From Bordetella sp. BOR01 (lineage in GTDB: Bacteria > Pseudomonadota > Gammaproteobacteria > Burkholderiales > Burkholderiaceae_B): a DNA stretch of 64,000 nt. Made by a program: the position numbers and the translations under genes. Of this stretch, positions 25,634 to 33,910 are shown in pieces (position 1 is the first letter of the stretch; each line of letters opens with the position of its first letter). Location of the stretch: NCBI RefSeq assembly GCF_019218885.1, contig NZ_JAHUWT010000005.1:248001-312000 (forward strand), written 5' to 3'. The notes beneath the pieces are model-generated. The model was not told the DNA's origin, made no database searches, and saw nothing but the letters and a program-made list of their open reading frames with translations.

Positions 25634-25714
25634 TTGATATCATCAACTATGAAGTTGATTTGTGCAACTTCATCGTGCGGGCTGGGTGTATTGAATATAG
25701 TGGATTTAATCAAC
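25634..25714. promoter_or_regulatory. Divergent control region with three GTTGAT-type boxes
   Basis: TTGATATCATCAAC at 25634-25647, GTTGATTTGTGCAAC at 25654-25668 and TGGATTTAATCAAC at 25701-25714 lie between the leftward Bug and rightward crotonase genes. The middle box also appears, with one to three changes, at 29758-29772 and 33814-33828. They are candidate sites for the MarR protein encoded at 29177-29719. Confidence 0.62.
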
Positions 25715-25763
25715 TAGTTATCGTATAGTGGCTGCCAGCGATCTCGCCATGTCAGGAGCCTGA

Positions 25764-26534
25764 ATGAGCGCCGTTTACGAAACCATTACCCTGGACATCG
25801 CCACGCATGTCGCCACATTGACGCTGAACCGGCCCGACAGCCGCAACGCATTGAGCCTGCGCATGTGCCATGAACTGGTATCCGCGCTGTCGGCGCTGGC
25901 TGCCGACGAACGCGCGCGCGTGGTCGTGATCCGCGGCGCGGGACCGGTGTTCTGCGCCGGGGCTGATTTGAAAGAGCGCAAGACCATGTCCGACCAGGAC
26001 ATGACCGCGCGGCGCGTGGCCGGCTTTGCCGCTTATGCCGCCATCGAGCGGCTGTCGCAGCCCGCAATTGCGATGGTGCACGGCGCGGCTTTTGGCTCGG
26101 GCTGCGAAATCGCCGCGGCGTGCGACTTCATCCTGGCGGCCGAAGGCACCCAGTTCTGCTACCCCGAAGTGGGGTGGGGCACCATAGGCGCCACCCAGCG
26201 GCTGCCGCGCGCGGTGGGGCCGCGCATGGCCAAGGAATTGCTGTACACCGGCCGCAGATTCGACGCGCACGAAGCGCGCGAGATCGGCCTGGTCAACCAT
26301 GTGTATGCGGCGGCCGGACTGCCGGCCCGGGTTGGCGACATGGCGGCCCGCATTGCGCAGGCCACGCCCCTGACGGTGCGGCTGACCAAGCGCAGCGTCG
26401 ACCAGGGCCTGGCCACGACGCGCGAAGGCGCCATGGCAGTGGAATTGCTGGCCATCGAAGAAAACCTGCGCGGCACCGACTGGAAGGGGGCGCTGGCGGG
26501 TTTCGGCAGCGCGGGGGCGGCAGATGCTGGCTGA
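25764..26534 (+). CDS. Enoyl-CoA hydratase/isomerase (crotonase) family protein
   Basis: 256 aa. Oxyanion-hole segments FCAGADLKERK and GAAFGSGCEIAAACDF and the acidic CYPEVGWGTIG segment are visible. It starts an operon of crotonase, acyl-CoA ligase and HMG-CoA-lyase-like genes, overlapping the ligase gene by 11 bp. It likely hydrates or isomerises the CoA thioester formed by the ligase. A second, different crotonase lies at 29814. Confidence 0.92.
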   Translation: MSAVYETITLDIATHVATLTLNRPDSRNALSLRMCHELVSALSALAADERARVVVIRGAGPVFCAGADLKERKTMSDQDMTARRVAGFAAYAAIERLSQPAIAMVHGAAFGSGCEIAAACDFILAAEGTQFCYPEVGWGTIGATQRLPRAVGPRMAKELLYTGRRFDAHEAREIGLVNHVYAAAGLPARVGDMAARIAQATPLTVRLTKRSVDQGLATTREGAMAVELLAIEENLRGTDWKGALAGFGSAGAADAG

Positions 26535-28146
26535 ACCCACCACCTTGCCGCGGTGCCTGGCGCGCACCGTGGCCGAACGCGGGCCGCAAGAGGCCTTCGT
26601 GGGGCCGGACGGCCGCTATCGCTGGCAAGACCTGGCCACCCGGGCGCGCGGTATTGCCGCTGCCTTGCATGCGCAAGGGGTGCGCCGCGGCGATCATGTC
26701 GGCGTCATGCTGGGCAACAGCGCATTATGGATCCAGGTGTTCTATGCCTGCGCCAGCCTGGGGGCCGTTACCGTGCCCGTCAATACGCGCTTCAAAAGCG
26801 AAGAGCTGCGCTTCTGCCTGAAGCAGGCCGATATCGGCCTGTTGATCCTGGCCGACGAGTTCCTGGGTATCGATTTCGTCGATCTGCTGCGCCAGGTCGA
26901 ACCCGCCGTCGATACGCGCTTGCCGGGCAGCGCATTGCCGATGCTGCGGCAGGTGGTGGTGGTGGGCCCCCGGGTGCCGGCGGGCGCGTTGGGCTACGAC
27001 CGGTTCCTCGCGCAGGGCGCGCCCGTACAAGGCGCCGAGCTGGATGCCCAGGCTGCGCAGGTGGCTCCCGACGACGTGCTGCTGATCCAGTACACATCGG
27101 GCACGACCTCGTTTCCCAAGGGCGTGATGCTGACTCACGCCAACATGCTTACCAACGCCTGGGCGGCCGCGCAGCGCATGGGGGTGACGGCCGGCGACCG
27201 GTACTTCAGTATCCGGCCATACTTCCACGTGGCGGGCACGACATTGTCGATCCTGGTCAGCCTGGTGACCGGCTGCTGCCTGCTGACCCTGCCGCGCTTC
27301 GACGTGGCCGAGGCCTTGCGTATCCTGGCTGCCGAGCGCTGCACCCTGACCTCGGGCAACGACACGATCTTCCTGATGCTGATGGGCCATCCCGATTTCG
27401 ATCCGGCGCGGCTGCATTTGCGCGGCGGCTGGGCGGCGGCGGGGCCGGAAGTGATGCAGAAGATCCGCGATGTGATGGGCGTACCGTCGATATGCAATGC
27501 GTATGGGCAATCAGAAGCCTCGCCGAATGTGATCATGTCGGCTTGCGACGATGACTTTTCCTTGCGTGCCATGGGCTGGGCCCTGCCGCACCCCGGCATG
27601 CAGGTGCGCATCATCGATCCGGCCACGAGCGCTGTCTTGCCGCCGGGCGAACGCGGCGAGATCCAGGCCAAGGGCTGGAGCATCATGAAGGGCTACTACA
27701 ACATGCCCGATGCCACGGCCCGCGCGCTCAGCGCCGACGGCTGGCTCAGCACCGGCGACCTGGGCGAGATGGACGGCGAGGGGCGCCTGCGCATGGTGGG
27801 GCGCCTGAAAGACATGTTCCGGGTCGGCGGCGAGAACGTGGCGCCGCTGGAAATCGAAGAGATCCTGCACGCGCATCCCGCCGTGCAGATGGCCCAGGTG
27901 GTGGGTGTGCCCGACGCGCGGCTGGGCGAAGTGCCGGCGGCCTTCGTGCTGCTGAAAGCGGGGCGCACGGCCCAGCCCGGCGAACTGGTGGCGTGGTGCA
28001 AGGCGCGCTGCGCCAATTTCAAGGTGCCGCGCTACCTGGACGTGGTCGATACTTTCGAGCACATCGGCATGACGGGCAGTTCGAAGGTGCAGAAGAACAA
28101 GCTGCGCGACTATGCCCTGCGGCGCTTCGGCCTGGAACAATCATGA
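26524..28146 (+). CDS. AMP-forming acyl-CoA synthetase
   Basis: 540 aa ANL-family ligase. The ATP-binding loop begins at Y190 (YTSGTTSFPKG), the adenylate region includes NAYGQSEASPN, and the hinge is GRLKDMFRVGGENVAPLE. The C-terminal lysine lies in TGSSKVQKNKLRD. It activates a carboxylic acid to acyl-CoA with ATP in the cytoplasm. Gene overlaps on both sides (11 bp with the crotonase, ATGA with the next) indicate tight coupling. Substrate unknown. Confidence 0.93.
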   Translation: MLAEPTTLPRCLARTVAERGPQEAFVGPDGRYRWQDLATRARGIAAALHAQGVRRGDHVGVMLGNSALWIQVFYACASLGAVTVPVNTRFKSEELRFCLKQADIGLLILADEFLGIDFVDLLRQVEPAVDTRLPGSALPMLRQVVVVGPRVPAGALGYDRFLAQGAPVQGAELDAQAAQVAPDDVLLIQYTSGTTSFPKGVMLTHANMLTNAWAAAQRMGVTAGDRYFSIRPYFHVAGTTLSILVSLVTGCCLLTLPRFDVAEALRILAAERCTLTSGNDTIFLMLMGHPDFDPARLHLRGGWAAAGPEVMQKIRDVMGVPSICNAYGQSEASPNVIMSACDDDFSLRAMGWALPHPGMQVRIIDPATSAVLPPGERGEIQAKGWSIMKGYYNMPDATARALSADGWLSTGDLGEMDGEGRLRMVGRLKDMFRVGGENVAPLEIEEILHAHPAVQMAQVVGVPDARLGEVPAAFVLLKAGRTAQPGELVAWCKARCANFKVPRYLDVVDTFEHIGMTGSSKVQKNKLRDYALRRFGLEQS

Positions 28147-29084
28147 CGCGCGATGTGATCCTGTGCGAATGCTACGCGCGCGACGGCCTGCAGCACGAGC
28201 CGCAGTTCATTGCCACGCCGGTCAAGGCCGGCCTGATACAGCGTTTTGCCGATCTGGGTTTCGAGCGGGTCGAGGCCACCTCGTATTCCAACCCCAAGGT
28301 CGTGCCGCAATTCGCCGACGCCAGCGTACTGCTGGCCATGCTGCCCCGCCGCGCAGGGGTCTGGTACAAGGCGACCTGCGCCAACGTGCGCGCGGTGGAA
28401 CGGGCGCTGCACGACCTGGACGCCGGGTACGGCGCCAATGAGATCAGCCTGCTGGTCTCGGCCAGCGAATCGCATTCGCAGCGCAACCTGAAGCGTTCCC
28501 GGCAAGACCAATGGGACAACATCGCCGCCATGGCAGGCCGCGCCGCCGGCCGCTTTCGCATGGTGGGCACCATTTCGGTGGCCTTCGGCTGCCCGTTCGA
28601 GGGCGCCGTGGACGCCGGCCGCGTGCTGGACGACGCCCGTCGCTTTGCCGGGCTGGGCGTCGACGTGGTGACGCTTGGCGACACCACCGGCATGGCGGCC
28701 CCTGCGGCCGTGCGCAGCCTGTACCGGCAACTGCGGCAGGAATTCCCGCAGCTGGCTCTGGTGGCCCATTTCCACGACACGCGCGGCACCGGGCTGGTCA
28801 ACTACGTTGCCGCCCTGGAGGCCGGAGTGCGCCATTTCGACAGTGCTTTCGGCGGCGTGGGGGGCCATCCCGACAAGGTCAAGTACGGCGGCGGGCACAC
28901 GGGCAACGTGGCCACGGAAGACCTGGTCAGCCTGTTCGAGTCGATGGGCGTGCGCACCGGGCTGGACCTGGCCGCGCTGCTGGATGTGTCGCGGCTGTGC
29001 CGGGACACGCTGGGCCGCGAGCTGCACAGCCGCGTGGCGGCCAGCGGCCTGAACCCGCTGGCCGGCCAGCGGGCGCAGCCATGA
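28143..29084 (+). CDS. HMG-CoA lyase-like protein with altered active-site loop
   Basis: 313 aa TIM barrel of the HMGL-like family. CECYARDGLQHEP and the metal-binding AHFHDTRGTG are conserved, as is GNVATEDLVSLFESMG. In the signature loop the lyases read GLGGCPY, but here the sequence is GGVGGHPDK: the catalytic cysteine position holds H242. The enzyme therefore probably performs a different retro-aldol or aldol cleavage on a CoA thioester or oxoacid. Its ATG overlaps the ligase stop (ATGA). It is the last gene of that unit, 92 bp before the marR gene. Confidence 0.85.
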   Translation: MTRDVILCECYARDGLQHEPQFIATPVKAGLIQRFADLGFERVEATSYSNPKVVPQFADASVLLAMLPRRAGVWYKATCANVRAVERALHDLDAGYGANEISLLVSASESHSQRNLKRSRQDQWDNIAAMAGRAAGRFRMVGTISVAFGCPFEGAVDAGRVLDDARRFAGLGVDVVTLGDTTGMAAPAAVRSLYRQLRQEFPQLALVAHFHDTRGTGLVNYVAALEAGVRHFDSAFGGVGGHPDKVKYGGGHTGNVATEDLVSLFESMGVRTGLDLAALLDVSRLCRDTLGRELHSRVAASGLNPLAGQRAQP

Positions 29085-29176
29085 GCCGCCTGGCCGCCGC
29101 CCCGGTTGTTTATCATGTGCGCGTTTGCACGCGGCCGGCCCGGCGCGTGCGCCTTCAGTCTGGATACTAGGACATC

Positions 29177-29719
29177 ATGGCCACTCGACCCGCACGCAAT
29201 ACCGCTGCCGCCACCGCGGCCCGCGCTGCTCCCTCCCAGCTGAAAGAGCTGTTCTCGTATCGCCTGAACCGGCTGGCGCATGTCTCCAGCCGCATTGCGG
29301 CCGGCCTGAATGAAAGCCGCTATGGCGTGGGGCCGCGCGAATGGCGCATCATCGCGCTGCTGGGCGCGGCGGCGCCGATGTCGCTGAATGCCTTGGCGCG
29401 CGAATCCAACGTCGACAAAAGCCAGGCCAGCCGCGCGGTGTCGGAACTGATCGAAAGGAAACTGATCCGGCGCAGCGCCGATGCCGAGGATGGGCGGGGC
29501 ATCAGCCTGGACCTGACCGCGGCCGGCCGGCGCCTGTACCAGGAAATGTTCCCGGCGGCGGTGATGCGCAACGAATCGCTGCTGCAGGTGCTGAGCCCGG
29601 CCGAACGCGACACGGTCGAACGGGCGCTGGACAAGCTGATCGAGCGCGCGCTCGAGATGTTCCACGACGCCAAAGCCGAAATCCCCACCCGCCGCGGCCG
29701 CAACGCGGGACCGCGCTAG
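29177..29719 (+). CDS. MarR-family transcriptional regulator
   Basis: 180 aa. An Ala/Arg-rich N-terminal tail precedes the winged helix (SLNALARESNVDKSQASRAV, then RRSADAEDGRGISLDLTAAG). It lies in the middle of the CoA-thioester cluster, between two rightward operons. GTTGATTT-type boxes occur before the Bug/crotonase pair, before the second crotonase and before the nitronate monooxygenase gene, so it is the best candidate regulator for all three. MarR proteins next to hydroxycinnamate or benzoate genes often respond to acyl-CoA; that is only an analogy here. Confidence 0.92.
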   Translation: MATRPARNTAAATAARAAPSQLKELFSYRLNRLAHVSSRIAAGLNESRYGVGPREWRIIALLGAAAPMSLNALARESNVDKSQASRAVSELIERKLIRRSADAEDGRGISLDLTAAGRRLYQEMFPAAVMRNESLLQVLSPAERDTVERALDKLIERALEMFHDAKAEIPTRRGRNAGPR

Positions 29720-29757
29720 GGGGGCGGGCGCCAGTGTGGTTTTGGCGCGCCCATATA

Positions 29758-29772
29758 GTTGATTTATGCAAT
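29758..29772. promoter_or_regulatory. GTTGAT-type box (GTTGATTTATGCAAT)
   Basis: Located 42 bp upstream of the second crotonase ATG. It matches the box at 25654-25668 at all but two positions. Candidate MarR operator. Confidence 0.6.
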
Positions 29773-29813
29773 TAGTTGGCGTTTGCCCGCAGGCGCCCTG
29801 ACAAGGAACCTTC

Positions 29814-30545
29814 ATGACCGAACTGCTGATCGAAGACCTGGATGCCGTACGCGTGCTGCGCATGAACCGGCCAGACAAGCACAACGCGCTGAACACTATC
29901 TTGACCCAGGGGCTGCTGGACGCGTTGCACGATGCCGACCGCAATGGCGCGGTGCGTGCGATCGTGCTGGCGGGCAACGGCAAGTCGTTCTGCGCCGGCG
30001 CCGACACCAGGGAATTCGCCGGCCTGACCGCGCAGCACGCCGATGCGGTGCTGCAGCGCGCGGAACTGACCACGGCATTGCACCTGGCGTTCTCGCACAT
30101 CGGCAAGCCCGTGGTGTCGGCCGTGCAGGGCAATGCGCTGGGCGGTGGGGCGGGGCTGGCGCTGGCCTGCGACATGGCGGTCATGGCCGACGACGTGCGC
30201 TTCGGCTATCCCGAGCTGCGGCACGGCATTGTGGCGGCGGTGGTGATGGCCAACCTGGTCAGGCAAGTGGGCCGCAAGCAGGCCTTCGAACTGGTGGCCA
30301 TGGCCGAGCCCATCGATGGGGCGCGTGCCCTGGCGCTGGGCCTGGCCAACCGCGTGGTGCCACCCGCCCAGGTGCTGGAGGCCGCGCTGGGCCTGGCACA
30401 GCGCATGGCCGGCTGGGAACCGGCCGCCATGAAGCTGACCAAGCGGTCGTTCCACCGGTCGGCCGACCTGGCGTTGGCCGAGGCGCTGGCGGTGGGGCGC
30501 GATGCCAACACCATCATGCGCAGCTTCGGCGGAGGTGGGCAATGA
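29814..30545 (+). CDS. Enoyl-CoA hydratase/isomerase (crotonase) family protein
   Basis: 243 aa. It contains FCAGADTREFAG and QGNALGGGAGLALACD for the oxyanion hole, and GYPELRHGIVAAVV with the acidic residue. It is the first gene of a crotonase-CaiB-Bug operon, overlapping the CaiB gene by ATGA. It is clearly diverged from the crotonase at 25764, so the two probably catalyse different steps or use different substrates. Confidence 0.92.
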   Translation: MTELLIEDLDAVRVLRMNRPDKHNALNTILTQGLLDALHDADRNGAVRAIVLAGNGKSFCAGADTREFAGLTAQHADAVLQRAELTTALHLAFSHIGKPVVSAVQGNALGGGAGLALACDMAVMADDVRFGYPELRHGIVAAVVMANLVRQVGRKQAFELVAMAEPIDGARALALGLANRVVPPAQVLEAALGLAQRMAGWEPAAMKLTKRSFHRSADLALAEALAVGRDANTIMRSFGGGGQ

Positions 30546-31738
30546 GACCGTTGGACGGCATCACCATACTGGATCTTTCGCGCGTGCTGGCGTGTCCCTT
30601 TGCCTCGATGATCCTGGCCGAGCTGGGCGCCACCGTCATCAAGGTCGAGCAGCCCGGCGGCGGCGACGAGACGCGCGGTTTCGAGCCGCGCGTGCAGGGG
30701 CCCAACGGCACCGAATCGGCCTACTACCTGGCATTCAATCGCAGCAAGCAGTCGATCACGGTGAATTTCCGGCATCCCGACGGCCAGGCCCTGATCCGCC
30801 GGCTGGCCGAGCAGGCCGACGTGGTGGTCGAGAATTTCCCGGTGGGCACGTTGCAGAAATACGGCCTGGACCGCGAGCACATTGCGCCGGGCAATCCCGA
30901 CCTGGTGTATTGCTCGTGCACGGGCTTCGGGCTGACCGGCCCCTACGCCGGCCGCAAGGGCTACGACACGGTGTTCCAGGCCATGGGCGGCATCATGAGC
31001 CTGACCGGCGAGCGCGGCGGCGGCCCGGTCAAGCCGGGCCTGCCGGTGGCCGACCTGACCTCGGGCCTGTGGGTGGCCATCGGCATCCTGGCCACGCTGC
31101 TGGGCCGAGAACGCACGGGCCGGGGCTGCCACCTGGATTTCTCGATGCTCGATGGCCAGGTGGGCCTGCTGTCGCTGGCCGCGGCGCGCTATTTCGCCTT
31201 GGGCGAGGTGCCGCAGCGCCTGGGTACCGAGCATCCGGGGCGGGTGCCTTCGGCGGCTTTCGAGTGCCGCGACGGCAGATGGGTGCAGATCACCGGCAGC
31301 GACCAGCACTGGCAACCCCTGTGCGAACTGCTGGGCCTGGCCGATTGGCGCGATGACCCGGTGCTGGCCCGCAATGCCGCGCGCGTGGCGCGCCGCGACG
31401 AGGTCATGCAAGGACTGGCGGCGGCCATCGCCACGCTCGACCGCGACGAGCTGTGCGCGCGCTGCGACGCGGCCGGCGTGCCGGCCGGGCCGATCCTGTC
31501 GGTCGACGAGATCCTGGCCGATGCCCATGTGCGCGCGCGCGGCATGGTGAGTGAATACGAACATCCCCAGCTGGGGCGGTTTGGGGCCGTGCCGGTGCCG
31601 TTCAAGTTCGACGGCTACGACGACCCCAGCCTGGACCGGCCGCCGCTGCTGGGAGAGCACACGCAGCAAGTGCTCAGTGAACGCCTGGGTCTGGACGACC
31701 AGGCCATGGCGGTCCTGCGCGACAAAGGGGCGATATGA
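30542..31738 (+). CDS. Class III (CaiB/BaiF) CoA-transferase
   Basis: 398 aa. The presumed nucleophile is D142 in GRKGYDTVFQAMGG, with GITILDLSRVLACPFA at the N-terminus and KQSITVNFRHPDG in the Rossmann part. It is translationally coupled to the preceding crotonase and lies 68 bp before a Bug gene. It is the fourth CaiB-family gene of the window. Confidence 0.92.
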   Translation: MRPLDGITILDLSRVLACPFASMILAELGATVIKVEQPGGGDETRGFEPRVQGPNGTESAYYLAFNRSKQSITVNFRHPDGQALIRRLAEQADVVVENFPVGTLQKYGLDREHIAPGNPDLVYCSCTGFGLTGPYAGRKGYDTVFQAMGGIMSLTGERGGGPVKPGLPVADLTSGLWVAIGILATLLGRERTGRGCHLDFSMLDGQVGLLSLAAARYFALGEVPQRLGTEHPGRVPSAAFECRDGRWVQITGSDQHWQPLCELLGLADWRDDPVLARNAARVARRDEVMQGLAAAIATLDRDELCARCDAAGVPAGPILSVDEILADAHVRARGMVSEYEHPQLGRFGAVPVPFKFDGYDDPSLDRPPLLGEHTQQVLSERLGLDDQAMAVLRDKGAI

Positions 31739-31806
31739 CACCTGCCGGGGCCTGAGCGGCCATCGGCGCCGCATTTCCATTCCCGTAAAAACACCAGGAG
31801 ACACAT

Positions 31807-32775
31807 ATGCAAGCGATCAGGAAGTTCATGGTGGGCGCCGCGGCGGCCACGATGTGCGCGGCCGTCTGGGCGGCGCAGCCGTATCCCTCCCAGCCCATCA
31901 CGCTGGTCAATCCCTATGCGGCGGGTGGCCCGGCCGATACGCTGGGCCGCGCCCTGGCGCGCGAACTGGAAAAGCAACTGGGCCAGCCCGTGGTGGTGGA
32001 AAACAAGGGCGGCGGCGGCGCCGCCATCGGCACGCAGATCGTGGCGCGCGCCAGGCCCGATGGCTATACGCTGCTGCTGGGTACCGCGGCCGCGCATATC
32101 GTGACCCCCTTGATGCAGCACACGCCGTATGACGGGATCAAGGATTTCCGCTTCATCGGCATCGCAGGCAACCAGCCCAATATGCTGGTGGTGCATCCGA
32201 AGCTGGGGGTGAAGTCCGTGCAAGAGCTGATCGCGCTGGCGCGCAAGGATCCGGGCAAGCTGAACTACGGTTCGGCCGGGCCGGGCAGTTCGCCGCACCT
32301 GGGCGCCGAGTTGTTTCGCCAGCAAGCCGGCATCGAGCTCGTGCATATTCCGTACAAGGGGGCGGCGCCCGCCATCAATGACCTGGTGGGCGGGCAAGTG
32401 GATATGGCCGTGCTGAACCTGGCGGCCAGCCTGCAGTTCATCAAGGACGGCCGTTTGGTGCCCCTGGCGTATGCCGCCAAAGAACGCTCGCCGCTGCTGC
32501 CGGATGTGCCCACGATGGCGCAGGCAGGCATCAAGGATGCCGAGTCGGCGTCCTGGTACAGCCTGGCGGCGCCGGCAGGTACGCCCGATGCCATCATCGA
32601 TCGCTTGAACAAGGCGGTCAACGCGGTGAACCGGGATGCGGCCTATCGCGACCAGATGACTTCGCAAGGCGTGGAACTGTGGAGCATGACGCCGCAGCAA
32701 GCCACGGATTTCGTGCGCAAAGACCAGCAGGTGCTGACCGGACTGGTCAAGGGGGCGGGGCTGGTCAAGCAATGA
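31807..32775 (+). CDS. Bug/TctC-type tripartite tricarboxylate receptor
   Basis: 322 aa with a Sec signal peptide (VGAAAATMCAAVWA region). Family segments PYPSQPITLVNPYAAGG and PDGYTLLLG are present. The ATG follows CAGGAGACACAT. It ends the rightward operon and is convergent with the nitronate monooxygenase gene. The ligand is probably taken up for this CoA-dependent cluster. Confidence 0.93.
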   Translation: MQAIRKFMVGAAAATMCAAVWAAQPYPSQPITLVNPYAAGGPADTLGRALARELEKQLGQPVVVENKGGGGAAIGTQIVARARPDGYTLLLGTAAAHIVTPLMQHTPYDGIKDFRFIGIAGNQPNMLVVHPKLGVKSVQELIALARKDPGKLNYGSAGPGSSPHLGAELFRQQAGIELVHIPYKGAAPAINDLVGGQVDMAVLNLAASLQFIKDGRLVPLAYAAKERSPLLPDVPTMAQAGIKDAESASWYSLAAPAGTPDAIIDRLNKAVNAVNRDAAYRDQMTSQGVELWSMTPQQATDFVRKDQQVLTGLVKGAGLVKQ

Positions 32776-32806
32776 CGCGGCAGGGGCCGGCGCCGGGCCC
32801 TGCCGG

Positions 32807-33763
32807 TCAGGCCGCCAGCAATTCCGAGCCGCGCGCCAGGGCCTGGCGCGCTTCGCGCACCAGGTCGGCGACCACCTCGCCGGCTGGCTGCAGGGCATCG
32901 ATCAGGCCGGCGCTTTGTCCGGCTTCGACCTTGCCCGCTTCCACGTCGCCATCCTTGGCCGACTGCTTCAGCGATCGTTCCGAGAACAATGCGTCCAGGT
33001 CGGCGTCCGAAGCGCCGGCGCGTTCGATGGCGGCATATTCGCGCGCGAAGGCATTGCGCAGCAGGCGCACCGGCGAGCGTCCGCGCCCGACTAGCGTGGT
33101 GTCGGCCACGCCCGCGGCCAGCACTGCCTGCTTGTAGGCGGCGTGCAGGCCGGCTTCGGGTGTCAGCAGGAAGCGCGTGCCCAACTGGGCGCCATCGGCG
33201 CCCAGGCACAGCGCCGCGGCCAGGCCCGCGCCATCGGCGATGCCGCCGGCAATGGCGAAGGGGATCTCGACCGCGCGCGCCACCGCCCGCGCCAACACCA
33301 GCGTGCCGACTTCGTCGGGGCCGGGGTGGCCGCCGGCTTCCAGGCCCACTGCGATGACGGCATCCACGCCGGCTGCCTGCGCCTTCTGCGCATGCATCGG
33401 GCTGGCCACTACCTGCAGCCACTTGATGCCCGCCTCGCGGGCGCGCGGCAAGTGTTTCTGGGGCCCGCCCTGCGATGCAATGATGACCGGCACGCGCTCG
33501 GCCACGGCGATGTCCATGTGCTCTTGCGCCCGCTTGTTGTACAGCGGGATATTGACCGCGAACGGCGCGTCGGTACCCGCACGCACCGCCTGGATGGCGG
33601 CCAGCAGGTCGTGCGGATACATGGGCCCCGATGCGATGGTGCCCAGGCCGCCCGCGCGGGATACCGCCAGCGCCAGTGCGGCGTTTGACGAGGCCCAGCT
33701 CATGCCCCCCTGGATGATGGGGTAGCGGATGCCGAGCAGGCGGGTCAGGCGGGTCTGGAGCAT
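32807..33763 (-). CDS. Nitronate monooxygenase/NPD-family flavoprotein
   Basis: 318 aa FMN-dependent TIM barrel of the 2-nitropropane dioxygenase family. The N-terminus GIRYPIIQGGMSWASS and AVGLEAGGHPGPDEVGT are characteristic, and GADGAQLGTRFL closes the phosphate-binding site. Members oxidise nitronates or act as enoyl reductases. A GTTGATTT-type box lies 51 bp upstream, linking it to the putative MarR regulon. Confidence 0.9.
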   Translation of the reverse strand: MLQTRLTRLLGIRYPIIQGGMSWASSNAALALAVSRAGGLGTIASGPMYPHDLLAAIQAVRAGTDAPFAVNIPLYNKRAQEHMDIAVAERVPVIIASQGGPQKHLPRAREAGIKWLQVVASPMHAQKAQAAGVDAVIAVGLEAGGHPGPDEVGTLVLARAVARAVEIPFAIAGGIADGAGLAAALCLGADGAQLGTRFLLTPEAGLHAAYKQAVLAAGVADTTLVGRGRSPVRLLRNAFAREYAAIERAGASDADLDALFSERSLKQSAKDGDVEAGKVEAGQSAGLIDALQPAGEVVADLVREARQALARGSELLAA

Positions 33764-33813
33764 GGCAGGCGTGGGTCAGGTGGGTGATTCAGGCTGCCAT
33801 TCTTGCCGATATC

Positions 33814-33828
33814 GTTGATTTTAGCAAC
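33814..33828. promoter_or_regulatory. GTTGAT-type box (GTTGATTTTAGCAAC)
   Basis: Third copy of the MarR-type box, upstream of the leftward nitronate monooxygenase gene. Both half sites GTTG and CAAC are intact. Confidence 0.6.
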
Positions 33829-33872
33829 TATATTGGGAGAGGTGATCCCATCCGTGGCAGCCCGCGCTGCCG

Positions 33873-33903
33873 GTGCCGGGCCGCGCAATGCACGGCCCGG
33901 CAC
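33873..33903 (-). terminator. Strong hairpin downstream of the Old Yellow Enzyme gene
   Basis: Perfect 11-bp inverted repeat (33873-33883 and 33893-33903) around a 9-base loop, eight bases past the stop codon at 33911. It has no U-tract on the minus strand, so intrinsic termination would be weak; it may instead protect the mRNA end. Confidence 0.45.
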
Positions 33904-33910
33904 GGCGCCA

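Noticed and set aside
29100-29176. A MarR autoregulation site (GTTGTTTATCATGTG region)
   Set aside because: It shares only the first half of the GTTGAT box and lacks the second half, so it is no better than chance.
25764-30545. Recent duplication of the crotonase genes
   Set aside because: The two proteins are strongly diverged in all motifs and differ in length, so this is old paralogy, not a recent copy.
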